Shown here in pieces: positions 10,965-21,735 of a stretch of DNA of 64,000 bases. Source of the DNA: Carettochelys insculpta (lineage: Eukaryota > Chordata > Testudines > Carettochelyidae); the NCBI RefSeq assembly GCF_033958435.1, contig NC_134161.1, positions 1,426,001 to 1,490,000 on the forward strand, written 5' to 3'. A model generated the notes under the pieces. It ran no database searches. It had not been told where the DNA came from and was given only the letters and a program-made list of their open reading frames with translations. Made by a program: the position numbers and the translations under genes. The first letter of the stretch is position 1, and each line of letters starts with the position of its first letter.

Positions 10965-11359
10965 TGTGATGGAGTGGGGAATACCTGTGTGTGTGTATGG
11001 CTCACAGAGGGTGTGGGGCTCCTGCTGAGGGTAACCCTGACGACCAGGTAACACCTTTGTACTGCAGACAAAGGAGGAGGTGGAGCCTGAGGGGTTTGAA
11101 TTGGAACTGGGAGTTGGAAGCAGTTAGTCTGGGCTGGGAGAGAGAGACAAAGGAGGGGGCCAGGCCCCAGCTCTGGGGGCCCCTCGGGGCCTCCTCTCCC
11201 CAACATGGATTGGACTGGCTGTCTCTGCCTGCTGTACTGACTCCTCTGTACGATGCTGTGTCCTGTCGGCTAATAAACCTGCTGTTTTCCTGCTGAGTGA
11301 GAGACTCTCCTGCCTGCGGACAGGGTGCAGAGCTTGGGGGACCCCAGAACCCCATCACA
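10965..11359 (+). repeat. 3' LTR of the Ty3/gypsy-type element
   Basis: It is the same 395 bp as 7601-7995, preceded by the polypurine tract ggaaggggggagaga and followed by the target duplication cttat. Confidence 0.88.
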
Positions 11360-11627
11360 CTTATATCTTACAGGAACTTCACCACGAGTTGTGTGAACAT
11401 CTTCTGCTGCTAACAACAGTTCTCTTTTAGCTACCTTCTACCAGGATCTGAACTCTCTCTGCTGTAGCTGAGAAGATTGGAGTGGCTGACCTGGGTACTA
11501 ACCCTGAAGTCTGAGATGGCAACACTATTTATTATTATTATTTAAAACAATAACTCTGTAATTCAGCCCATCCTATGCCTGAGAAAATGCAGGTTGGGAA
11601 TGATGTGGATCTGAAGAAGTTAGCTTA

Positions 11628-12893
11628 TCATAGAATCACAGGGCTGGAAGTGACCCCTGGAGGTCATCTAGTCCAGCCCCCTGCTTCAAGCAGGATCAAC
11701 CCTCACTAAGTCATCCCAGCCAGGACCTTGTCAAGATGAGACTTAAAAACCTCGAGGGATTGAGAATCCACCACCTCTGTGGGCAATGCATTCCAGTGCT
11801 TCGCCACCCGCCTGGTGAAGTAGTTTTTCCTAATATCTAACCTACACATCTCCCTCTTCAACTTCAGACTATTACTCCTTGTTCTGCCATCTGACACCAC
11901 TGAGAACAGCTTCTCACCTTCCTCTTTAGAGCTCCCCTTCAGGAAGTTGAAGGCTGCTATTAAATCACCCCTAAGTCTTCTCTTCTGCAAACTAAACAAG
12001 CCCAAATCCCTCAGCCTGTCTCATAGGTCTTGTGCTCCAGCCCCTGAATCATTTTTGTCACCCTCCACTGAACCTGCTCCAGCAAATCCACATCCTTTTT
12101 ATACTGGGGGGCCCAAAACTGGACACAATATTCCAGATGTGGCCTCACCAGTGCCGAATAGAGGGGAACAACCACTTCTCTAGATCTGCTCGAAATGCTT
12201 CTCCTAATGCACCCTAGTATGTCGTTAGCCTTCTTGGCTACAAGGGCACACTGTTTACTCATATCCAGCCTTTCATCCGCCATAACCCCTAGGTCCCTTT
12301 CTGCTCTACTGCTGCTGAGCTAGTCAGTTCCCAACCTGTAACAATGCTTGGGATTCTTCTGCCCCAGGTGCAGGACTCTACACTTGTCCTTGTTGGACCG
12401 CATCTGATTTCTTTTGGCCCAGTCCTCCAATTTATCCAGGTTACTCTGGACCCTCTCTCTCCCTCCAACATATCTACCTCTCCCCCCAGTTCTGTGTCAT
12501 CCACAAACTTGCTGAGGGTGCAATCCAGTACCTCATCCAGGTCATTAATAAAGATGTTGAATGACACTGGCCCCAGAACCGAGCCTTGCGGCACTCCACT
12601 TGAAACCGACCACCATCCAGATATTGAGCCATTGACCACTACCCGTTGGGCCCGTGCGTGAAGCCAGTTTTCTATCCATCTTACAGTCCAAGGATCCAAT
12701 CCATATTTCCTTAACATATGGGCAAGAAAGCTGTGTGAGACTGTATCAAAAGCCTTGCTGAAGTCAAGGTATATCACATCCACTGCCTTTCCCACGTCCA
12801 TAGAGCCTGCTACCTCGTTGTAGAAGCTAATCAGATTGGTCAGGCAGGACTTGCCTTTGATGAATCCATGTTGGCTACTTTTGATCACTTTCA
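11628..12893 (-). pseudogene. CR1 LINE, 5'-truncated reverse-transcriptase copy
   Basis: The 3' end is at 11628 (TCTATGA-type terminus; on + it reads ATCATAGAATCACAGGG). On the - strand, 12888-12440 encodes the polymerase core: [38 protein letters not shown] and a FVDDTELGG catalytic box. The C-terminal YCVQFWAPQ and RRLRGDLI blocks follow in shifted frames near 12225-11706. Frameshifts make it inactive. Its 5' truncation point lies about 370 bp upstream of the CD3G/D start codon. Confidence 0.85.
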
Positions 12894-13265
12894 GCTTCAG
12901 TGTGGGTCCTTTGTGGGAATGCCAAAGTGAGGCAAAATTGCCCTTTGTTGTTTGTGAGAGGATCTTTTATTTACAACCGAATATGCTGGTCTGTGTTGGC
13001 AGCAACTTTGGCGACAGTAAAACAACTTCTGTAACAGCCCTGTGTCTTTAAGTTAACGTTCTCACTGGGGAAAGGAGAGAGAGGTTTCCATGCATAAGCT
13101 TCCTGTTGCCAACATCTAAGAAGGCTCTTGTTGCAGGTTTCATATCTCTCCGCAGCTTAGTAAAGAGATCTTTGATTGTATTATACTTTTAAACCACGCA
13201 AAGGGATTTTTCCTCAACTTCGTGAGGAAATAACGAGTTGCACATTAGTATTAAGGAGGAATATC
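12894..13265 (+). promoter_or_regulatory. 5' flank of CD3G/D
   Basis: This short unique interval lies between the CR1 copy and the start codon, so it must contain the 5' UTR and core promoter unless a distal non-coding exon exists. No TATA box at a convincing place and no CpG island are seen, in line with TATA-less CD3 promoters. AGGAAAT-type purine-rich sites near 13200-13235 could bind Ets factors but are not specific. Confidence 0.35.
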
Positions 13266-16200
13266 ATGGGGAGACATGGGTGCCTGTTCAGAGTAATAAT
13301 GGTCAGCTTTATCATCAAAGGTAAGACCGTCAGTCCTGCATTATGAATAATTATATATTGCTATTTTATTACTATAATGCCCCAAATGGGTTCAGTGCTG
13401 TACGGACATTGTAATAAGACTGTCCCTGCCATGAAGAGCTAACAGTCTGAAAGATTAACAAAGTCAAACAAATGGAGAGCGAAGATACATAGCCAGATAG
13501 CTAAGCAGGAAAAGCTGTGACAGTAATGGCTGGCACCCAGAGCTCCTTTTTACGAAATACAACCTTGTCCGTATTATACAGTTTGGGTTTTGGAGATTGT
13601 TCTGTGGGAGATGGACCTAATGGGCTTTTTCTAGCTCTGCTTTTTGTGCTTTCTGTGAACATTGCACTCCCTCACAAAGTTTAAGGGGATAAAGACCATG
13701 TGGTGGGTGAGACAGATCAGCCACGATTTTCTTCAGATACATTCACTTGGTTTGCAGTCGGTTTGGTTGGTATTAATGGAATTTTAGAACACATTGTGCC
13801 ATATGTTACACAATATCCAATTAGAGGAATTGCACAGAGTTTATGTCTGGGTCTGTTTTGCCCCTTTGTGTCATCCCGTCTCTTTCATGGCTCTAAACAT
13901 ACAACATGATTGCTGAGCTCATCTCGCAGGCAGGAGGAATTTTAATGTTTTAGCACCTTTGCTGGGTGCAGGTAAAAAGTAAAGGTTATTTTAAAACTAT
14001 TAACAATTCTGTCTTTGATTTGATGAAGGTGTGTGTCTTTATGTTTGAGTTTGAAGAAACAGCTGCATTTTATTTCATCTGATTTATAGAATATGTCTGT
14101 CTGGCAGGCTCCGAGTGCACATTCAAAGTAAAGCAAATAGTTCCTTATGGCCACATAAACAGACTTCTCCCACTTCAGAAAACCTTGGCTTTCTCCCTCC
14201 AGTCAAGCCAGCCATGAAGAGACATATGAGAGGTTTGCTGAGCTTGTAGCTACAACGATGAGGGAGTTGGTTCCCCATGTGCCCGTTGGGAAGCAAGTTC
14301 TCAACTCACTAAAGCCTACATTTAAAACATGGACAAGGCTGTTGGGTGACTCAATTTCTGGATGCCCAGTTTCAGCCAACCTGGGCCCAATTTAATACAC
14401 ACAGAGCCCCTTAATTTCAGTGGGCATTGTGGGTGCTCAGTACTGATAGCAATCAGGCCGAGGGGAGCTCAGTCTGGATGCTGAAAAGGAGTGGCCACTT
14501 TTCATCATCTTCACTATCATCAGCAACCATGGGTTCAGCGCCCGTTGGTGTCTGGTGCATCTCTCACTATTTCCTTCCATCTTGCCCTGTCCAGTGTGGA
14601 GTGGCTTAGTTTCTGTAGACGAGCTCCGCACCAATCTACGGTATCACTTACTCATTCTCTGTGGGGTCTGCCCCTCCTATTCGAACCCTCCATTACGACG
14701 CGTACCAGGCTCTTGAATTTTCATCCATCGTTCATTCTGCAAATATGCCCAAATAGCTGTAACTTGCATTGTAAAAACTTCTGCAGTAAGTGGCCACCTT
14801 TGGAAATCTCTCATTAAATGGACCATAGGCATTGCTAGGCCTGGTCTGAGCAGGGAGAGAGTACTCTCCAAGAATGTCCCTTTTCTTTCTATGTCCTCTT
14901 GTTATGCCATGATGTGGGAGAGTTTATGTCACCTCTAAATTATATTTTTTTTCTTTTTCCCTCAGGCCTGGTCGTACAACAGTCTCAAACTAAAGGTAAA
15001 AACCCTGCTCTGGTGCTCATTTAAAGACCTTTTTGGGCCGTGTTGGCTGGAGGAGGCAGCTCTTGAAATTCACAGATAGCCCTGGCAGCCAGGAGTCTGC
15101 ATCCCCTATTTGTCTGAGAACTCATTGGGGGTGGAGGGTGAGGACACAGATGGAGCACAGGTGGCCAGGGTCTGTCTGTGTTGTGCCTTTCACCCATGCA
15201 AGATGCTCACTTCTGTAGTAGTCATTTTGAATAGCAGAGCAGCAAGTCATGTCCCAGGGAAAGCACATTACAAGAGACAAGTATAATAAGGAAGACCGGT
15301 GATGGTGACTTACTGGCTTATACCGTGCCTGTTCCATGCCCAGCCTGCCTTACAGTCGGACAGGCAGCTCCCTGGTTCACGTTAGGCCCGATGCTGTGCC
15401 CAGGGAAGTTGATAACATCACTCTTATTGACTTTGCTGAAAGAGGGATTGGGCCTGTGACTCTGAGGTTGTCTGTGGAGCAATACCAGGCAGCAGCTTGG
15501 AGCAGGAGAAGCAAATCCAGTAAAGTTACTCCCGTGCAAAACCAATGCCAGCAAAGCCAAAATGGTGGCAGTCAGTGCAGTCAGCAAGCAGTAGAGGACA
15601 GAATGAAGCTGTTTTGGCCTGTTTTCCTGTCACCACGTGAAACTCACAAAGAGGAGACGCTGACTAGTAAGGTCCCGGCTGCCATGGGCATACTATGTTC
15701 ACACAGGTCCTCATCGATTTCAAACACTGTCAGCACACACCCAGAGAGAGAAAATAGCTTTAGTTTTACCTTCTCCAGCTGCAGTCATCTGAGGTGCAAG
15801 AAGCTCCCCAGAGAAACAAGATTTATGAGTTGAAGCGGTCCTTTTAACTGAGTGTCTCCTCTGCAGTTACTTTTGCATGTTGCTTCATTAGTAACAGTTA
15901 TTTATGTGTTTGTTGTTGTTATTATTACTCAAGAGTTATTTTAATTCTTTGCAAGTATCAGAGAGGGAGCCACGTTAGTCTGTATCTTCGAGAACAACAA
16001 GAAGTCCTGTGGCACCTTATATCTGTTAGTCTATAAGGTGCCACAGGACTTCTTGTTGCTCTCTTTAATTCTTTCCTAGTTCTGCAAAGCCTCTTTCTGA
16101 GCCCTTTTAAAAATGAAAATATCATTATTTCTGAAGCGGGTATCTGTGGGCACAGGAGCACAATCCCACCACAGGCAATTTACTGTCCCTTAATCATTAT

Positions 16201-19200
16201 TTTAGCAATAGCTACCTGATTTGCAAACACAAACAGGTGCCAGAATTAGACCCTAGACGAGTAGTGACTGAAAAACGTGACGTGTGTTCCTGTGCCTAAT
16301 CCAAATTCTCAGCTGTTTCTGTATTGCTGAAGCCTTTGCAGTGTTAGCTCCACAACTTTTTCATCCCCGGCACTCAAACAACAGCAGTAACTATATATCT
16401 TGGGTTCTGAAGGCTGGGGGAGTGATCCCCAGGGGTCCAACTCACACCCCCTCCTCAGGAAACACATCTTGTGAATCATCTTACACTGTTTTCATTGTTG
16501 AATAGTAACAGAGAGGGAGCTGTGCTAGTCTATCTACTATGAAAACAAAAAGCAGTCAAGTAGCATTTTAAAGACTAACAAAATAATTTATTAGCTTCGT
16601 GGGTCTGTCCCACAAAAGCTCACCTAATAAATTATTTTGTTAGTCCTTAAAGTGCTACTTGACTGCTTTTTGTTTTCATCGTGAATGGTTTTCAGTTAAA
16701 TTTGCCCTCCAGTTAAAGGGCTGACCAGAGAACTGTATTTTGAAGACTAACCAGTTCGGCTGATCTGCACGCACCGTTTTTACTTTGAAAACTCCTTGTT
16801 AAAAACTCCATCCACCTTCGTCACTACTTATTAATAGTCCAGGCTCTGCAGACCCTTTTGCTTGCTGCTCAGCCTGCCTGTGCGTAGTGGTGTGCAGGAT
16901 CGGGGCCTCTCATCCACCCCTAGAATTTATTGCAGGTCAAAGGCCACTGGGCCCAGTTATTTTGTGCCTGAGTGAAACTGTCCCTGATAAAATACCAGTT
17001 GCAATATGATACTAATACAACTACGACTCTATAATGATATTAGAGGTTGCTAATTAAGGACCTGATCGTACAAGCACTTCCTCTGGAATGTACAGCTTAC
17101 CCGGTCACCGTCACTAGCTCCACAGTGGCAAAAGGATGCCTCCCAGAAGTGGGCACTGTGCCAGGAGGTGTGTTGGCAGAATCAGGCCCAGCATTGTTTA
17201 CTTGTTGCTAATAATTGATCCAATATAACAATGTGGTTAATATAATCTGTGTTCTTTCTATCTATCTATCTAAACAGAGTTGTGTACCTGAGTTTTACGC
17301 TGTATTTCCCATCGGAGATGTTTTTTTCAGGGATGTTTATCTCAGAACACCTTTTTTCAGAGGTTTCTGTGAGAGACCATCACCATGGGAAATGGCTCCT
17401 TTCTCAGTGAGCTCTGAACCTCCATTATTGGTGGCAGCTCAGCCCCTTGCGCTGCTCTGTACCCGTTACTGCCCAGCCTTCGTTTTTGTTTTACAGCAAG
17501 CATCTCGGTGGACAAGAAAGGCAACAACGTGCTTCTGAAATGTGAGGCCAGCTCAGCGTCCGTCACATGGAAGAAAGATGGAACTACCCTACCAGAGAAC
17601 GCAACAGATTTGGATTTGGGCCCAGAAGCAGATGACCCGAGAGGGATTTTTCAGTGTGATGACTCTGTTCCTTTACAAGTGTATTTACGAAGTGCGTTCA
17701 GCAATTAGTTTTCCTCATGACGATAGAACTGGCGCTGGCCTTGTTTTGGAAATGACAGTTTTCAGTGTTCTGTGACCTGCACCTGCCATTTCTCCACTCG
17801 CTCTCTGTAAAGCTGCAGCACTGGCAAAGGGGTGTGTTTCTCCCCCATGTACCCTGGCAGGCTGTATAGCTTGTAAGGGGCCATCTGGCACTGGCCCAGT
17901 GGGGGAAAGGGTGGGGGGAACCTCTGTGGTCTGCTTGGGCTCTTCCACCTCCGACCTCTAATCTTCTTATCTCAGCCAGAAATTTCAGCAGGTCTCTGAC
18001 TGGGACTGGGGTAGGGTGGGTTCCCATTGGCCCCTTGGCAGCAGGCACTGAGATGTGCACCTGCATGGTTTGCTCCCAGTGCTGCTCAGCCCTGGCGGGG
18101 TGTCTGGGAGATGGGGGGCTGGGGGGCGTGGCCCGTGGCCCAGTTCTCACTGCTCTGTGGCGTCCATGGCTTTGCAGTGTGCCAGAACTGCATCGAGCTG
18201 GATGCAGCCACCATCTCAGGGATCCTGGTCGCTGACATCATCGCCACAGCCTTCCTGGCCATCGCCGTGTACTGCATCGCTGGCCACGACGGAGGCCGTC
18301 TCTCCCGAGGTGAGCCGGGGGCAGCCCTCTGTCCAGCTTCGGGGAGGGGTGTCGTGCAGCCTGGTGCTGGGACGCGGCGTCTGGTCATCTCCACTCACAC
18401 CAGGGTGAAGGGCGGCTGGCTGGACAGGAGTCACTGTGCGGCATACCTGGCTGGGGTCTCTCATTGCTCCTCCTTAAGATGCGGGTTGGCGCCTGGAGTC
18501 CTGTGTGCCGGCTAGATGCACAACTCAAGGACGCACGTCAGCCCGTGGGGAGGCAGCGGGAGGGTGTCCGTGTGCGTGACTGTGCGTCTGCCCCTTGGCG
18601 TGGGAGAAGAGCATCTGGCGGCATGCCTATCTGCCTGTAGCGGGAGACGCTGCCTGCGGCAGGACAGCCACCTCTGGGCGGATTCTGTGTGACTCCCCCC
18701 GCCCATGCCACTAGCTTCACAAATGGCACAGTCAGCTCCACAGGCAGGAAGGTGCGACTGGCGTGGAGAGCAGCAGGGGATGCAGATCACAGCTGAGAAG
18801 AGGGGAAATTTGGGGCAGAGACATCGGGGAAACTCATGGGCATGTCTGTGTTAGGCTTCAGCTCTCCCAGTTGTAGGGACAGTGGAAAGCCCTAGTTTAG
18901 ATAGGGCCCCTGCAAGCACCTTGTTATTGACCCAGTGACCAGTCCAAGGTGGGGCAGCAGTAAGCGAACTTTGTGCAGAACAGGCCGAGTGTGAGCAAAG
19001 CCTCGTGCCTAGCAAAAGCGACGTGTTCCCAGCTGCCCATGGAGATCTGCACCAGGTATGGCCACTACCTCCACGCACAGGGAGCGTGGACGAGGTGTGA
19101 GATGCTGGTGAATCAGACGAGGGGGTTTGGACCCTATGCTGTGCAGGTGTAAGAGGTGGACCAAGGAGCTGGTGGGAGGGCGGTTCACTGGAAATGCCAT

Positions 19201-20441
19201 TGGCCCCTGTGCTTCACAGACCTTTGCTTGGTTTATTTCAGCTTCTGACCGGCAGAACCTGATCGCCAGTGAGCAGCTCTACCAGGTGAGTGTCAGGGGG
19301 TCACTGGGCCAGGCCTGTGCAGTGGGCTGGGCTGCAACTGGGCCAGCCTTACCCAGCCCTCAGAGCTCGAGAATCCAGGCTGGCATGGAGAGACCTCAGG
19401 CCCTGCTAGTTCTGGAGATGTGGAGTGGGCGTAGAACGCTGCCAGTGGGATAAATGGAAGTGGGGTTGGTCAGACTTGGTCCTGTGCACCTCTACTTTGC
19501 CAGGTGTAAATCTTTACCCTGGAGTAGCCAGTCCCAGTGCACACTGCAGCTGGGACACGCTCTGGCTGTGCCCTCCCGAGTACTGGGGCATTGGGGCGAG
19601 TTTCGCAGCCGGGGGCGGGGTCCAGAGCCATTGACCAGAACTGTTAGCCCCATATGTGATGGAAACCCCTTCATGCTGCATCCCTAGCGCCAGCAGGGCA
19701 TAAGGGGCTGGCTGCGGGTGCCCGTTTTACCACAACTGTGCCCTTCCACAAGGACAGCCTCCCGAGGGTGGAGCCCCTGTGTCCCCTCGCCACTTCAGGC
19801 TGAGATAAAAACACCTCTGCTAACCTCAGCCGAGCAGGCTGATCCGTGCACTGTGCCTGCGGGAGTGGCCGCGGGAGGACAGGAAGGGCTGGAGCCTGTC
19901 TGGGAGCACCGTCGGCACAAGCTCCCCAGGCACACGTAGGGGCGCAGACCCCCAGAGATGCACAGGCCGAGTCACTTGCATGTCTAATTTTTATCGCCCC
20001 CAACCGGCGCCAGCTGCTTTTCTGCTGCCCTGCAGGGAAGGGCTGGGAAAGTCCAGCCACGTGGCGAAATGAGCTGACCAGGTAGTGCTGGGAAAGGAGC
20101 TCCCTGCTGGTCGCTGAGCTAAGTAACTCCAGCACGAGCTCAGCAGGAGGTCCTGCAAGCTGGGAACGCTGGCTGTGCTGTGCTGTGATATGTGGCTGCT
20201 GGCAACCTCCCCTCTGCCTGAGGTGCCTGTTCCAGATGGATGCTTTGTGGGCAGAGGAGATGGGAAGCCCTGCCCGGGCCCGTTTCTCCTCTCCAATTCC
20301 CCAAACTCCCAGCGCTGGGGGCCATCTCCGGCAGCGGTGGGTGGAGCGCAAGGCCCTTACCATCTCCTTCTCTCCTAGCCCCTTGGCGAGCGGGACAGTG
20401 AGCCGTACAGCCGCCTCGGCGTTGCCAGGACCCGCAAATGA
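13266..20441 (+). CDS. CD3G/D: CD3 gamma/delta chain of the T-cell receptor complex
   Basis: Signalling subunit that pairs with CD3 epsilon at the T-cell plasma membrane. Exons: 13266-13320, 14966-14995, 17497-17691, 18178-18309, 19242-19285 and 20379-20441. All are bounded by AG/GT with phases 1,1,1,1,0, giving 172 residues. Exon 1 encodes the signal peptide (MGRHGCLFRVIMVSFIIK) and exon 2 is a 30-nt mini-exon. Exon 3 is the Ig domain (residues 29-93), with paired Cys, an NAT glycosylation site and DPRGIFQC. Exon 4 gives CQNC, then a transmembrane helix with an acidic Asp (VADIIAT). Exons 5-6 carry the SDRQNLI dileucine-like motif and one ITAM, YQPL-x7-YSRL (Tyr151 and Tyr162). The membrane and tail parts read more like mammalian CD3G, while the orientation matches CD3D, as expected for the unsplit ancestral gene of non-mammals. 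Confidence 0.95.
13355..13500. repeat. Possible MIR/L2-like relic in CD3G/D intron 1
   Basis: ACTGTCCCTGCCATGAAGAG followed by CTAACAGTCTGAAAG resembles the widespread MIR/L2-family core. The fragment is short and old. Confidence 0.3.
14500..14800 (-). pseudogene. Non-LTR retrotransposon C-terminal fragment
   Basis: The - strand translation, in broken frames, gives LQLFGHICRMND, then RRGRPHREWV, DTVDWCGA and LQKLSHSTLDRARW. This is the region that ends many non-LTR retrotransposon ORFs. It lies in intron 1 of CD3G/D, antisense to the gene. Confidence 0.5.
15955..16066. mobile_element. Inverted pair of Penelope-like ends
   Basis: AACAACAAGAAGTCCTGTGG, then CACCTTATA, is followed almost at once by its reverse complement TATAAGGTGCCACAGGACTT. 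The hairpin loop is only a few bases. It lies in CD3G/D intron 2. Confidence 0.7.
16506..16682. mobile_element. Inverted pair of Penelope-like ends
   Basis: GAAAACAAAAAGCAGTCAAG on the left arm is mirrored by CTTGACTGCTTTTTGTTTTC on the right, with GGGTCTGTCCCACAAAAGCT at the centre. The subfamily differs slightly from the copy at 15955. It lies in CD3G/D intron 2. Confidence 0.7.
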
Positions 20442-20745
20442 ACAGGGAGAGCACCTGCGGGCTAACCGGCTGCTACCCATGGGCCCTTTTCTGGCTCTCT
20501 TTCCATGCGGGAAGCAACAGTACTGGGGAGTCCCGCTGCCTTGCAACTGGCCCACAAAGCCTTCCCTCTGCATCTCGGTGGCCAGACCCCACGGTGAGGG
20601 GGGCCTAAGACGGAGAGGTGATCCTGGGCCCTGCTCGTCTGAAATCCCTTTGCTCCTTGCACTGCTGCAGCTGCCCATGGACCTTTCCACTCTCTGGGAT
20701 GCATTTGCTTTGTCAATAAAGAGGCTTTGCCCCAGCTGTTCAGAG
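20442..20745 (+). terminator. CD3G/D 3' UTR and polyadenylation signal
   Basis: AATAAA at 20715-20720 lies 274 bp after the stop codon. The transcript end is expected about 15-25 bases later. Confidence 0.7.
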
Positions 20746-21190
20746 GGTCAGAGTCCTAACTAGCCTGTCCTCACACCAAGGTCCCCACTGCAGCAGGGCC
20801 TGCAGCTGCTGGAGGGTGATGTCTGAAGGGCCCCATGCAATCAGTAATGGGCCCGCCCCGAGTGCAGCTAGCCAAACTGGTGGGGGGCTTGGCTTGGCTC
20901 TGAGCCTCCCTGCTGGGTGCAGAGACTGGCTAGGCTGGGCTGGCAGCTGGTGGTTTCTAACATTGAGTGGGGTGGGAGTAAAACACAGAGGCAGGGGAGT
21001 GACAACCGGCCTGTGAGCGCCTGGGGTGGGAAGGGTGGTGTTGTGGCTGGTTCCCATTCCCAGCTCAGGGAGATCATGGGCAAGTCACTTACCCTTTGTG
21101 TCTTCGCCTTAAGCCCACCCAAGGTAAATGATACTGGGCCACTTTGCCGGGGTTTCTGCTCCCTTGGGAGGGCAGAACTGCCCTGCCGAG
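20746..21190. other. Intergenic, unassigned
   Basis: No exon or recognised repeat between the CD3G/D polyadenylation site and the next CR1 copy. Confidence 0.4.
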
Positions 21191-21196
21191 GAGGAT

Positions 21197-21735
21197 ATCA
21201 TAGACTCATAGAACACTGGGACTGGAAGGGACATCGAGAGGCCATCGAGTCCAGCCCCCTGCCCCAATGGCAGGACCAAGTACTGTCTAGACCATCCCTG
21301 ATGGACATCTATCTAACCTGTTCTTAAATATCTCCAGCGATGGAGATTCCACAACCTCCCTTAGCAATTTATTCCAGTGTTTGACCACCCTGACAGTTAG
21401 GAACTTTTTCCTAATGTCCAACCTAAACCTCCCCTGCTGCAGTTTAAGCCCATTGCCTCTTGTTCTATCCTCAGAGGCCAAGAAGAACAAGTTTTCTCCC
21501 TCCTCCTTATGACACCCTTTTAGATACCTGAAAACCGTTATCATGTCCCCCCTCAATCTTCTCTTTTCCAAACTAAACAAGCCCAATTCTTCCAGCCTTT
21601 CTCCATAGGTCACATTCTCTAGACCTTGGATCATTCTTGTCGCTCTTTTCTGGACCGTCTCTAATTTCTCCACATCTTTCTTGAACTGCGGTGCCCAGAA
21701 CTGGACACAATACTCCAGCTGAGGCCTACTCAGAG
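21197..21735 (-). mobile_element. CR1 LINE 3' fragment
   Basis: On + it begins ATCATAGACTCATAGAACAC with GGAAGGGACATCGAGAGG, the inverse of a CR1 3' end. The - strand translation gives [49 protein letters not shown] and [19 protein letters not shown]. These are the standard CR1 C-terminal blocks, in one open frame. Confidence 0.85.

Larger units (their letters stand above)
7601..11359 (+). mobile_element. Recent non-autonomous Ty3/gypsy-type LTR retrotransposon
   Basis: Two 395-bp LTRs start TGTGATGG and end CATCACA, and they appear identical by eye. A 5-bp target duplication, cttat, flanks them (7596-7600 and 11360-11364). A primer-binding site at 7997-8014 resembles the complement of a tRNA-Leu 3' end. 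A polypurine tract lies at 10950-10964. Just upstream of it a short stretch reads MEVVHIKGS..TADARSRGEG, resembling the RNase H terminus of Ty3/gypsy Pol. No polymerase or integrase core is visible, so the copy depends on another element for movement. Identical LTRs imply a recent insertion. Confidence 0.85.

Noticed and set aside
17508..17708. CD3G/D Ig exon read through to the stop at 17708 as a short protein
   Set aside because: The exon ends at the GTGCGT donor at 17692; the phase-1 join to ATG-TGC-CAG in the next exon restores the conserved MCQNC sequence.
19671..20690. 339-codon - strand open frame
   Set aside because: Antisense to the last CD3G/D exon and intron; no family resemblance and low-complexity composition.
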